Below, one piece after another: positions 6,548-14,575 of a stretch of 14,930 nucleotides of DNA. The position numbers and the translations under genes are program-made. Source of the stretch: Dehalococcoidia bacterium (GTDB lineage: Bacteria; Chloroflexota; Dehalococcoidia; SAR202; UBA826); assembly GCA_012965485.1 (NCBI GenBank), contig DTSF01000352.1, forward strand, positions 1 through 14,930, given 5' to 3'. Within the stretch, counting starts at the first letter, position 1, and the number at the start of each line of letters is the position of its first letter. A model generated the notes under the pieces. The model was given only the letters and a program-made list of their open reading frames with translations, did no database searches and was not told the DNA's origin.

Positions 6548-7312
6548 GTGGTATACCCATTAATTATTGCTCATCGAGGATTTTCAGCCGAAAGACCTGA
6601 AAATACAATCAGTAGCTTTGATCATGCACTCGACAACGGGTTCAACCTGTTGGAACTTGATGTGCACCTTTCCTCTGATGGTGTACTGGTGGTTATGCAC
6701 GATGAAAAAGTGGATAGGACCACAAACGGGACTGGATTTTTGAAATCTATGTCTTTTGAACAAATAAGCCAGCTCGATGCCGGCTCCTGGTTTCGAAAGG
6801 ACAACGAGGTTTGTTATCGTGGAGAGACAGTGCCAAGTTTGGAGAATTTCCTTTCACGATATGCCGACAAAACCCATGTTTTTATTGAGATAAAAGCCTT
6901 GGAGGGGAAGTTGATCGACAAACTTAAAGATTTGCTGCAGCAACATAATTTAATTCCAGAGGACCTCAAGGAACAAATTGATATTCCTGGCGTCTCAATC
7001 ATTTCCTTCAGCCGCGACCAGATCAACTTGTCTGCACAAGCCATGCCGACAGTGGGACATGGTTTACTGGTTATTAACCCTACTCAAGAGGACATTGAAT
7101 TTTGTGTCCAAAATAGGATAAAAGGATTGTTTCCGAATATAAATTTACTGTCACCGGAATTAATGGAGTCAGCTAAAACCAATGGCTTAAGTATAGGTGT
7201 TTGGGGCGCCGAGTCAGTGGAAGATTTGGCCCTTATTTCTGATTATGAAGTCCTAGGAGTTACAGTTGACGGGCCATTAGAGGCAAAGAAGTATTTTCAG
7301 AGATCTGTTTAG
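6548..7312 (+). CDS. Glycerophosphodiester phosphodiesterase (GDPD family)
   Basis: The 254-residue protein is a single-domain GDPD TIM barrel of standard length. The catalytic pattern is complete: IIAHRGFSAERPENT (6-20) with His9 and Arg10; LELDVHLSSDG (35-45) with the metal-binding Glu36 and Asp38; VVMHDEKVDRTTNG (48-61) with His51. Later family blocks include HVFIEIKALEGK and the closing GVTVDGPL. It hydrolyses glycerophosphodiesters (glycerophosphocholine, -ethanolamine and similar) to glycerol-3-phosphate and an alcohol. No signal peptide is seen, so it is probably cytoplasmic. Start: GTG at 6548 follows TAGGAG by about 5 bases; an ATG at 6543 is out of frame. It converges on the UMF1 transporter with only two bases between stops. 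Confidence 0.93.
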   Translation: MVYPLIIAHRGFSAERPENTISSFDHALDNGFNLLELDVHLSSDGVLVVMHDEKVDRTTNGTGFLKSMSFEQISQLDAGSWFRKDNEVCYRGETVPSLENFLSRYADKTHVFIEIKALEGKLIDKLKDLLQQHNLIPEDLKEQIDIPGVSIISFSRDQINLSAQAMPTVGHGLLVINPTQEDIEFCVQNRIKGLFPNINLLSPELMESAKTNGLSIGVWGAESVEDLALISDYEVLGVTVDGPLEAKKYFQRSV

Positions 7313-7314
7313 TT

Positions 7315-9024
7315 TTAAGAGATATTTCGCTGATTTTTGTCTTCCTCTTGGGCTACTATGACCCCTTGTTCCACGTCGACCCATTTCAGTATGCCTGTCC
7401 CTGCTATTATTATCGACAAAATTGAAGCAACAGCCACCCTCGTATCAAACATTGCAGTTACTACCACATAGAGCATTGGCCCGAAAACTGAAGATGCCCG
7501 ACTCATAAATCCAAAAAAGGAAAAAAATTCACCACTCCGTGTTTCTGGAGTGATTTGGGCAAACAAACTTCTGGCCAGAGCCTGGCTTCCTCCCATAACA
7601 AGTCCTACGGAGATGCCGAGTATTATCCACTGTAGTTCTGCTGTTAATCCCAAGGGAATCCAAAGTGAATTGCGAATTAGTTCAGGCCACCAATCCAAGG
7701 ATCCATTACCAAGGGTAGATCGGTGATAACTTCCGATCCCAGTTGTTCCATTTAAGCTGCCACCTGTTATTGAAAGACTGTATTGGGAATTTTTGGAAGT
7801 TGCGATTTGGTTTGATAATTCTTTTATCGCTTTAGAAGGGAATGATTGCCCTAGCTCCAATTCTCCGATTTCTAATCGCCAGGCCGTATCCATTTTGGAG
7901 TCAGTTAATTCAGGTCCCTGTGCGAAGACATATTGAGATTTCGTTTCATCATAGCTAAATTGATAATCGAAATCGCTGTGTTGATCGGGCTGAAGGGGGA
8001 TAATTGCGACTCCAAACAAAACTATCACTATCCAGCCTGCTAAGGCTATATATAGTGATCTTTTGGTATTCCATGCTGTGGCGAGCTTACTAAAACCCAT
8101 TGCAGATGGTGCGGCAACAAACTGAATTATTAGTAGCGATAATATGATGAACATTTGATCAATTTTTAGTGCATCCGTTGCGAAAGCTGTGGCAATTCCC
8201 ATAACAGTTTGAATGCCGTCGTTGAAAAGTAAGTATGCTGCGAGATAAATCAATATGACTTTAAACCGCACCAACTCTTTGAGCGTTTTGTTTAATTCTG
8301 CAAATGCTACCTTCGGTGCAGAACGAATTGTGAGCCCATAAATTGGATTAAATATCTCAGGTTCAGGTATTTTCTTTAAAGCCCATAAAGCCCAAAGGAA
8401 CCACCATACACCCACTGAGGCAATGCATAGTCTTAGGATCAGATCCGTGTGTTCGCTTTGCGATGTCAGCACGAGAACGATGACATGAATCAATAGAAGT
8501 AAACCGCCACCAACATAACCATAGGCATACCCTCGGCTGCTCACATCATCCAATAAGTCTCGCGGTGCTATGTGTGGTAAGAATGAATTGTAAATTACTA
8601 ATCCACCTGCAAATCCGATATTTCCCAGTATGAATGTCCCCAATAACCAAGCCCATGGATGAGATGTATAAACTGAAAAAAACCCAAGTATGGCGCATAT
8701 ACAACCGGCTATGGTATATACCCAGAGCAGTGTTTTTTTGATCGGTATCCTGTCAGCAATTACCCCGAGGATTGGGCTTGAAAGAGCCACTACCAAAGTA
8801 GATATAACCAACCCTACGCTCCAGGAAGAGCTTGCTGTAAAATTAATTCCCCATAATGTGGCCTCTTCCCCGAGCGCATTCTTGAAGAGAAGTACGTAAT
8901 ATACTGGGAAAAAGGCGGCTAAACCACTCGTGGCGTAACCTGAATTTGCCCAGTCATACATGCACCAGGCTCTAATTATTTTTCTATCAGGTAATGATAA
9001 TTTGTTCAAGTGTGGATGCTTCAA
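7315..9024 (-). CDS. MFS transporter of the UMF1/Atg22-like family with a large extracytoplasmic insertion
   Basis: The 569-residue membrane protein begins with the UMF1/Atg22 signature around TM1, RAWCMYDWANSGYATSG (18-34), and has the MFS loop signature GVIADRIPIKK (87-97). I count about twelve hydrophobic segments: nine up to residue 345 and three after 460. Between TM9 and TM10 lies a polar stretch of about 110 residues (346-455), rich in Ser, Gly and Asp with no hydrophobic run. If the N-terminus is cytoplasmic, this domain faces outside. Typical bacterial UMF1 proteins are near 420-460 residues, so the insertion explains the excess. The substrate is unknown; Atg22 exports amino acids from the yeast vacuole. 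It diverges from the acyl-CoA dehydrogenase gene across 111 AT-rich bases, which must hold both promoters. Confidence 0.88.
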   Translation of the reverse strand: MKHPHLNKLSLPDRKIIRAWCMYDWANSGYATSGLAAFFPVYYVLLFKNALGEEATLWGINFTASSSWSVGLVISTLVVALSSPILGVIADRIPIKKTLLWVYTIAGCICAILGFFSVYTSHPWAWLLGTFILGNIGFAGGLVIYNSFLPHIAPRDLLDDVSSRGYAYGYVGGGLLLLIHVIVLVLTSQSEHTDLILRLCIASVGVWWFLWALWALKKIPEPEIFNPIYGLTIRSAPKVAFAELNKTLKELVRFKVILIYLAAYLLFNDGIQTVMGIATAFATDALKIDQMFIILSLLIIQFVAAPSAMGFSKLATAWNTKRSLYIALAGWIVIVLFGVAIIPLQPDQHSDFDYQFSYDETKSQYVFAQGPELTDSKMDTAWRLEIGELELGQSFPSKAIKELSNQIATSKNSQYSLSITGGSLNGTTGIGSYHRSTLGNGSLDWWPELIRNSLWIPLGLTAELQWIILGISVGLVMGGSQALARSLFAQITPETRSGEFFSFFGFMSRASSVFGPMLYVVVTAMFDTRVAVASILSIIIAGTGILKWVDVEQGVIVAQEEDKNQRNIS

Positions 9025-9135
9025 GGATTTTTTTAAATTAGGGTGGAAAAAAATTCAATACGACGACATACTATATTTACTAAATTTTTATATCTACCCT
9101 GTCCCGTAATATCAGGAAGCAATTAAGGATTCCAA

Positions 9136-10293
9136 ATGCTAGATTACTACAATGTGTCTGAGCTTCTTTCAACCGAAGATAGACAGATTCAAAGTTCTGC
9201 TAGAGATTACCTGGATAGTGAAGTAATGCCTGGGATTAAAGGTTGGTGGGAATCTGGTGAATTTCCCAAACATTTGGTTCCCGAATTTGGGAATATGGGA
9301 TTTTTGGGGTCTAATTTACCTTCTGAATATGGTTGTCCTGGAGTAAACAATAAATCTTACGGTCTAATAATGTATGAGCTTGAGCGTATAGATTCAGGAT
9401 TGAGAAGTTTTGCCAGTGTGCAGAGTGCTTTGGTAATGTACCCGATCTACAGATACGGTTCGGAGGAACAGAAGAAAAAATATCTATCCGAAATGGCCAA
9501 AGGTAATCTCATTGGATGCTTCGGACTTACAGAACATGATGGTGGCTCTGACCCAGGAGCAATGAAGACGAATGCGAAGAAAGATGGTGAGTCCTACATA
9601 TTAAACGGCACTAAAATGTGGATAACCAATGGCAGTATTGCTGATGTAGCTCTAATTTGGGCGAAGGATGAATCAGATACAGTAAGGGGGTTTCTTGTTC
9701 CTACGGATACCCCAGGTTTTAAAGCGAATAAAATTGAACATAAGATGAGTATGAGAGCATCGGTTACTAGTGAATTAGTACTAGAAGATGCCAGAATACC
9801 AACTAGTGCCATATTACCTGAATCGAATGGTTTGTCTGCTCCTTTGTCTTGTCTGACCCAGGCTCGCTACGGGATCGCCTGGGGAGCTCTTGGGGCACTT
9901 GAAAGCGTTTATGAAGACGCTCTTAAGTTTTCGAAAGCAAGGAGTACCTTTGGGAAACCAATAGCATCTCGCCAACTCGTCCAAGATAAACTGGTTGATA
10001 TGGTTACGGATCACACCCGGGGGTTATTGTTGGCTTGGAGGCTGGGGGAAATGAAGGATGCTGGCACCATGGATTATCACCATGTGTCTGTAGCGAAAAG
10101 AGAAAATGTTCGTGCAGCCCTAAAAGCAGCTAGGAGCGCCAGAGAGGTGCTAGGAGGCAGCGGGATCACGTTAGACTATGGCGTTATTAGGCATATGCTA
10201 AATTTGGAAACTGTCGACACTTACGAAGGCACAAGGGATGTACATACCTTGATAATTGGGCGTCACATAACAGGTGAAAATGCTTTGGTCTAA
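9136..10293 (+). CDS. Acyl-CoA dehydrogenase, glutaryl-CoA dehydrogenase-like
   Basis: The 385-residue flavoprotein aligns along its length with glutaryl-CoA dehydrogenase (human GCDH pattern). Support: SFASVQSALVMYPIYRYGSEEQ (91-112); CFGLTEHDGGSDP (128-140); LNGTKMWITNGSIAD (156-170); KMSMRASVT (203-211); ARYGIAWGALGA (243-254); FGKPIASRQLVQDKLVDM (272-289); VLGGSGI (338-344); and ETVDTYEGTRDVHTLIIGR (358-376), where Glu364 is the catalytic base. Arg90 and Ser94 align with the residues that bind the glutaryl carboxylate. The enzyme would oxidise and decarboxylate glutaryl-CoA to crotonyl-CoA with FAD and electron-transfer flavoprotein, in lysine, tryptophan or aromatic degradation. A close paralogue acting on another acyl-CoA cannot be excluded. 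Start: AAGGA six bases before ATG. Confidence 0.9.
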   Translation: MLDYYNVSELLSTEDRQIQSSARDYLDSEVMPGIKGWWESGEFPKHLVPEFGNMGFLGSNLPSEYGCPGVNNKSYGLIMYELERIDSGLRSFASVQSALVMYPIYRYGSEEQKKKYLSEMAKGNLIGCFGLTEHDGGSDPGAMKTNAKKDGESYILNGTKMWITNGSIADVALIWAKDESDTVRGFLVPTDTPGFKANKIEHKMSMRASVTSELVLEDARIPTSAILPESNGLSAPLSCLTQARYGIAWGALGALESVYEDALKFSKARSTFGKPIASRQLVQDKLVDMVTDHTRGLLLAWRLGEMKDAGTMDYHHVSVAKRENVRAALKAARSAREVLGGSGITLDYGVIRHMLNLETVDTYEGTRDVHTLIIGRHITGENALV

Positions 10294-10323
10294 TTAAGCG
10301 CCGTGTGTAGGTAAGCCGGAAGG

Positions 10324-10341
10324 CAAAGTTTCTTTGTTTTT
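10324..10341 (+). terminator. Weak terminator-like hairpin after the acyl-CoA dehydrogenase
   Basis: CAAAG-TTT-CTTTG forms a 5-base stem with a 3-base loop, followed by five T, in the 82-base gap between two convergent genes. The position and T-run fit a terminator, but the stem is short and AT-rich. A smaller GCC-GGAA-GGC hairpin overlaps it at its left side. Confidence 0.25.
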
Positions 10342-10375
10342 GTATATTCGTAATATAGAAACTGTAGGCCCATTT

Positions 10376-11299
10376 TTAAAGCAGGGAAACTCCCACAACT
10401 CCCAACACAGTTAGTGAAGTTCCTATTGCCCTTATAGCTAGAACACTTCCCTTTAGTGGTTCATTGAGAAGTTTTATAAGGGGAAGGCTGAGAATTAAGC
10501 TTATTCCGAATACAAAGATGGGTCTACTGGCCATTACCGTGGAAACCATGTAGATCTTACCTGCGTAAATTGCAAGAAAGAAAAACAGTATCGCAAAAAA
10601 GACCAAAAACACTTCAGTAAACCCGATCAGAAGTAGAGACCTGGGTTTTTGAACGATTGATTTAACCCCTTGAAATACTTTTGGTAGCAGTATCAAGGAA
10701 AAACATGTAATTCCTCCTGAAACTCCCCGAATCATGTATTGCGACCACATAGTTACATCTTCTGAAATTGTTTTTGCAAGGAACTGGCTTAGACCAAAGA
10801 GAATGCTTGCGAAGAAGAGAAGCATCATTGCTGTGATGTCTGACTTATTTAAGGTGCTTTTTCCTTCTGAAGGGGAAAGGGATACCAAAGCCGCGCCAAA
10901 CACAGTAACAAGTATGCAAGCCAAGGAATATCCTGTGATATCTTCGCCAAGTATAAAGAAAGCTAAAATGGCAACAAAAACAGGATAGGTGGATACCACG
11001 GGAACCACTCGTGATACATCTTGTGCCTCCATTATTTGAAACATGATAACCAGATACATTCCAGAAGATATGCCGGAAAAAATGGCAATCGTCAGAGAAT
11101 TAAATGTCATCTCCGAGAATGTCGACATAGGAATGGCGATGAACCCTAAGATTATTTGGGCTGCTCCAACGGTGACTATAAATACCTTAGCATTGTCCAC
11201 ATGTTTGGATATAAGTAGCTTGTCCAATACTGACACAACCGCAAAGGTGAAGGCACTCGCCATTGAAAACCACATCCATTCCATTGGCTTATCTAGCAC
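10376..11299 (-). CDS. EamA/DMT-family transporter
   Basis: The 307-residue protein is almost wholly hydrophobic, with about ten transmembrane segments in two halves, the DMT (10-TMS) architecture. Segment 1 is WFSMASAFTFAVVSVLDKLL. The VSRVVPVVSTYPVFVAILAF stretch (about residue 95-115) is the characteristic EamA end-of-repeat pattern (P-V..T.P.....A...LGE), followed by FILGEDITGYSLACILVTVFG. The second half repeats the layout, with VSTVMASRPIFVFGISLIL. DMT transporters move small metabolites, often exporting amino acids or nucleosides; the substrate is unknown. Starts are uncertain: GTG at 11299 and ATG at 11284 both lack a clear Shine-Dalgarno, and both leave the first membrane segment intact. 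Confidence 0.85.
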   Translation of the reverse strand: MLDKPMEWMWFSMASAFTFAVVSVLDKLLISKHVDNAKVFIVTVGAAQIILGFIAIPMSTFSEMTFNSLTIAIFSGISSGMYLVIMFQIMEAQDVSRVVPVVSTYPVFVAILAFFILGEDITGYSLACILVTVFGAALVSLSPSEGKSTLNKSDITAMMLLFFASILFGLSQFLAKTISEDVTMWSQYMIRGVSGGITCFSLILLPKVFQGVKSIVQKPRSLLLIGFTEVFLVFFAILFFFLAIYAGKIYMVSTVMASRPIFVFGISLILSLPLIKLLNEPLKGSVLAIRAIGTSLTVLGVVGVSLL

Positions 11300-11331
11300 C
11301 TAAGAATTTACATAAAGAGGCCAGGGGTCTA

Positions 11332-12000
11332 CTACTCAAGTTCAAATGTTTTAACCCAGATGCCAGGAGAATCAGGTTCATGTTGCATTTCTTCACGCAT
11401 TTTTTTGTTGGCAGGATGGGCAGTTTGCTTCTTTTGCCACTCCTCAGTTTGAGACGCCATAGCAGATTCCAATTCGTAGAAAGTCATGTATTTAGGTGAG
11501 CCTTCCACGGTCTGATAGCGCCGACCCCTGATGACTCCTTTCACAGTTTCATAGTTAGGGACATAAATCTGGTTGTACCATTCGTTCCATTCATCCTCTA
11601 GGTTAGTTGGAATGTTCATTCTCCCAACCTGTAGGGCAGGAGCTGTTCGGCTTGTTGCTATTTCATCAGTTAGAACCGTCGGGTATATCATTTCGTATAC
11701 ATTCCGAATGTATGTTGTTCCTATCACATTGGGCGACATTTGTTTTGACCATTCTGTCGGATTATTTTTCAAAGTCACATATTCAGAAGATTGCATAACT
11801 GAAGGATGCTCCAATTCGTATACCGCCAAATATTTTGGGCCACTTTTAACTGCCTCATACCTCACCGCACTTAAGACCCCAGGAACTGATAGTCTTTCGG
11901 ATAAATGTTCCTGGTTATACCATTCGTTGAATTCTTCTTCGTGTTCTGGCGGTACTTCGCTCCAAACAGCAAGCATACCAGTTCCTTTTAACTTAACCAT
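11332..12000 (-). CDS. Tandem-duplicated NEWYN-motif protein (dimeric alpha/beta-barrel-like)
   Basis: The 222-residue soluble protein contains two copies of one module. The first has FNEWYNQEHLSERLSVPG (24-41), RYEAVKSGPKYLAVYELE (47-64). The second has WNEWYNQIYVPNYETVKG (138-155), RYQTVEGSPKYMTFYELE (161-178). The repeated NEWYN followed by VPG/VKG, a strand with RY, and KY...YELE is typical of ferredoxin-like dimeric alpha/beta-barrel proteins of the EthD/ABM kind. Single-module members dimerise; a fused pair would form the barrel within one chain. Some relatives act in aromatic or polyketide metabolism, but no function can be assigned here. Start: GAGGT lies about 5 bases before ATG at 11998-12000. 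There is no signal peptide. The EamA gene follows 32 bases downstream on the same strand. Confidence 0.75.
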   Translation of the reverse strand: MVKLKGTGMLAVWSEVPPEHEEEFNEWYNQEHLSERLSVPGVLSAVRYEAVKSGPKYLAVYELEHPSVMQSSEYVTLKNNPTEWSKQMSPNVIGTTYIRNVYEMIYPTVLTDEIATSRTAPALQVGRMNIPTNLEDEWNEWYNQIYVPNYETVKGVIRGRRYQTVEGSPKYMTFYELESAMASQTEEWQKKQTAHPANKKMREEMQHEPDSPGIWVKTFELE

Positions 12001-12012
12001 GGTTACCTCAAT

Positions 12013-12297
12013 TCATAGCTGTTTAATTTGGGCAATATAACATATGGTTTTAGGAAAATAACCTTTAGTGTTGATGTCAGTTACTTGTGGAAAGGTTGTC
12101 TCGGTCCTAGGTATTCTTAACTTTGAGAAATTTCTCAAATTCTGGATAATGGTTTCCATTAAATGCTGGCCATCCATCGGATGAAGCGCACCGGTGGGGC
12201 AAATCTTTGTTCCATTCCGTAAGGCTTTATCGATTAAAACGACTAGTAGCTCTGCCGACGCTGGTTTTTCATTAGAGGCGACACTTGTTTCATCCAT
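12013..12297 (-). CDS. Small hypothetical protein (uncertain)
   Basis: A 94-codon frame fills most of the 354-base interval (12001-12354) between the NEWYN-motif gene and the alpha/beta hydrolase, on the same strand, ending 12 bases before the next start. The first two-thirds (SAELLVVLIDKALRNGTKIC, then PMDGQHLMETIIQNLRNF) look protein-like, with helical amphipathic character. The last 35 residues are less convincing. No recognisable domain, signal peptide or membrane segment is seen, and ATG at 12295-12297 has no Shine-Dalgarno. I do not recognise it. If it is not a gene, this interval is simply a long intergenic region in which I see nothing else. Confidence 0.35.
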   Translation of the reverse strand: MDETSVASNEKPASAELLVVLIDKALRNGTKICPTGALHPMDGQHLMETIIQNLRNFSKLRIPRTETTFPQVTDINTKGYFPKTICYIAQIKQL

Positions 12298-12354
12298 TTT
12301 GGATTGGACATCATTTAGAAGCAGGAATCAATTATTATTTGTATGACTAGCTTC

Positions 12355-13473
12355 TTAGATCTTTTCAGATAGGAATGCCTTGATATCGTGCTCAACGGTC
12401 TCTTTATGTATGTTCCAGGCTGCACCATGTTGGGCTTCGTCAAGGCGTAGATAGGTCACAATGTCTGGCCTAGAATTAGCTAGATCATCACTGAGAGATA
12501 TAGGTACTGTTTTATCTGCATCGCTATGTATTAAAAGGATGGGGGTAGATAATTCATCGCTTCTAGACAAATAATTCAAATCTTCCCATCGTAAGTTAAC
12601 CATTCGGGAGACTAATTTTTTGATTGGATATCCAGCTCCACGTGGGAGTAATGGGATTTCCTCAGCTTTCATATCTATGATCTTGTTAAGGTTAAGTGCA
12701 GGAGATTCTAAGATTACCCCGTGTATCTGTGATTTTGTGGTCGATTCCAACAAGTATTTAATTACTATTGCCCCTCCCATACTGTGGCCCATTAGGAATA
12801 TTTTCTTTGCCCCGTTGTCACTGCAGAATTTGACGGTGCTTTCCAAATCTCGCCATTCCGTCAACCCGAACATATGGTAACCGCCTTTATCTACAGGAGC
12901 ATTTTGGTCATTCCTGTAATCTGATAAGAGAACATTTAAACCAATTCGATGGAAAGTCGGGACAAATCGCATTGATTCTGTTCTGTAGGATCTATGCCCG
13001 TGTATTCCTATGATCCAAAAATTGCTATCTACGGGAATGTGCCAGCCGTTCAAAATCCCAAGTTCTGATTCAAACGATACATCAGAATATTCAAGGCCTA
13101 GGTCTATTTTCGGATTGTCTTCATAAACAAACAGACTGGTTCTGACCTTAGTACCCTTTCCCAAGCATCCAGTACGAGAAATTATTTTTCTGGTTATGAC
13201 CCCGTTTGCTATGGACGTTGGCCCCTCTAGCACCAAAGAACCTTCTCGACTTGTGAGTCCAACAATGGGCAACAGTCCGTCACTAATATCTCTGCCACGG
13301 GGACGAAACGTTATGTGATTTTCATCGATGGATATTACTGAAGAAAAATATTCTAGTTTTTGCCGAAATATTTTGAAACCTTGGTGTCGTGTTTCAACAG
13401 CATAGTAGATGACCACTAATCCTGTGATTCCTATTACCGCCGCAAAAATTGATGAAATTATTAGTATTATCAT
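12355..13473 (-). CDS. Membrane-anchored alpha/beta hydrolase
   Basis: The 372-residue protein begins with one hydrophobic segment (residues 2-24), which anchors it or acts as an uncleaved signal. A region of about 125 residues of unknown fold precedes the hydrolase domain. The domain then shows WIIGIHGH (153-160, oxyanion-hole strand), VLLSDYRND (181-189), FLMGHSMGG (226-234) with nucleophile Ser231 in GxSxG, LLIHSDADKTVP (313-324) with probable acid Asp320, and AQHG (347-350) with His349. The triad is therefore complete. The pattern fits the BAAT/BEM46-like serine hydrolases; the substrate (ester, thioester or peptide) is not inferable, and the active domain probably lies outside the membrane. 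The Shine-Dalgarno is weak. The gene diverges from the PfkB-like gene across 131 bases. Confidence 0.85.
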   Translation of the reverse strand: MIILIISSIFAAVIGITGLVVIYYAVETRHQGFKIFRQKLEYFSSVISIDENHITFRPRGRDISDGLLPIVGLTSREGSLVLEGPTSIANGVITRKIISRTGCLGKGTKVRTSLFVYEDNPKIDLGLEYSDVSFESELGILNGWHIPVDSNFWIIGIHGHRSYRTESMRFVPTFHRIGLNVLLSDYRNDQNAPVDKGGYHMFGLTEWRDLESTVKFCSDNGAKKIFLMGHSMGGAIVIKYLLESTTKSQIHGVILESPALNLNKIIDMKAEEIPLLPRGAGYPIKKLVSRMVNLRWEDLNYLSRSDELSTPILLIHSDADKTVPISLSDDLANSRPDIVTYLRLDEAQHGAAWNIHKETVEHDIKAFLSEKI

Positions 13474-13529
13474 CTTGGCAAATATTCTTTCAAATATCTG
13501 AGTTTAGTTTGCATTAGTGAGTACTATCT

Positions 13530-13558
13530 CATCAAAGTGTATTGTAGTCCATTTGATG
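13530..13558. promoter_or_regulatory. 7-base inverted repeat in a divergent intergenic region
   Basis: CATCAAA (13530-13536) and TTTGATG (13552-13558) are exact reverse complements 15 bases apart, in the 131-base gap between the divergent hydrolase and PfkB-like genes. It could be an operator for either gene or a chance match. No convincing paired -35/-10 boxes were recognised in the gap. Confidence 0.2.
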
Positions 13559-13604
13559 GGCATGCTAATCTTCGCTACTCAAAGCTACAGGTGATGGATC
13601 AAAA

Positions 13605-14555
13605 ATGCGAACTCAAAATCGAATAACCAGCACTAATACGGATTTCAAAGGATCTATTGATGTTGCTTGTATCGGGATGTTAACTCCAGCCGAAGTGTAT
13701 GTGGTTGACCAAATGCCAGATTGGAACACTGGAAGTTTGTGGAAAGCGAGAGCTGATTTTATATCTGACGACGCTGCCATAGTCGCGTGCTGTATTAAAA
13801 AATGGGGTTTGATTAGCGGTTTGGTATGCAATAAATTAGGGAATGACATTTCTGGGCAAAATGTTATTGACGAATTAGAATCCCTCGGCGTTATCGGGCA
13901 ATTCATTAAGGACGAAAACCTTACCACGCCTCACGAAATCGTTATTTCAGATTCTCGCGGTGGTCGGACATACATTTGGGACAGGAGGGAAGACCTGTTG
14001 TCTACTATGGAGGTTGCAGACACTTCAGTCATTGAGGTGGCCAAATGTGCCTATGCCGACTGGTATGACTATCCCCACAACTTAACCGCGATTAAAGAAG
14101 CGTTACATCAAAACATTCCATTACTTATCAACATAGAGGACCAGTATCAAAATTTTGAATCCATCAAAGAATTGGTCCGATTGGCGACTTGGGTTCAATG
14201 CACTCCAAATCAAACTAATAATAGATATCGACGGGATGAAACTTGTCGTCAATTACTAAAAGAAGGGGTAGAAGGGATCATCTTTACCGGTTCAGAAGAA
14301 GGCTGTATGTGGGTGACCAATTCAGAATCTTTTGCGGTTAAAGCTCCTTCCATTGATTTAGTAGATGCTAATGGAGCGGGGGCCGTGTTATCTTCTGGAT
14401 TTCTATATGGATACAGTAAGGGGTGGGATTTTGAGACCTCTTGCAGGTTTGCTGTGTCAGCTGCCTCATTGCAGTGCCAAGAAATCTCTCCCTCTGCCTT
14501 GCCGGTGGAACGTATTATTGAGGTTTCGCAAGGGCTTGAAACAGTTAGATTCTGA
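13605..14555 (+). CDS. PfkB-fold carbohydrate-kinase-like protein lacking the catalytic aspartate
   Basis: The 316-residue protein has the PfkB/ribokinase layout. IDVACIGMLTPAEVYVVD (18-35) takes the place of the N-terminal signature. LGNDISGQNVIDELESLGV (78-96) corresponds to the family's G.D.fG..v...L...GV. GIIFTGSEEGCMWV (224-237) corresponds to the ..VTLG..G segment. VDANGAGAVLSSGFLYG (253-269) is the second signature. In that last motif the family has GAGD, whose Asp is the catalytic base and anion-hole residue; here it is GAGA, with Ala260. The Gly-Gly substrate-binding motif near residue 53 is also not evident. The protein may be a pseudokinase or bind nucleotide or sugar without phosphorylating it. 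The frame is otherwise intact and full length, ending in TGA, which shows TGA is used as a normal stop in this genome. The Shine-Dalgarno is modest. Confidence 0.8.
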   Translation: MRTQNRITSTNTDFKGSIDVACIGMLTPAEVYVVDQMPDWNTGSLWKARADFISDDAAIVACCIKKWGLISGLVCNKLGNDISGQNVIDELESLGVIGQFIKDENLTTPHEIVISDSRGGRTYIWDRREDLLSTMEVADTSVIEVAKCAYADWYDYPHNLTAIKEALHQNIPLLINIEDQYQNFESIKELVRLATWVQCTPNQTNNRYRRDETCRQLLKEGVEGIIFTGSEEGCMWVTNSESFAVKAPSIDLVDANGAGAVLSSGFLYGYSKGWDFETSCRFAVSAASLQCQEISPSALPVERIIEVSQGLETVRF

Positions 14556-14575
14556 CCCTGGGGTTTATTGAAATG

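Noticed and set aside
9025..9135. Promoters for the divergent UMF1 and acyl-CoA dehydrogenase genes
   Set aside because: Several TATA-like hexamers occur in very AT-rich sequence, but none pairs with a convincing -35 box at the right distance.
11573..12040. 155-codon plus-strand reading frame opposite the NEWYN-motif gene
   Set aside because: The minus-strand frame has a clear internal repeat and Shine-Dalgarno; the opposite frame has neither.
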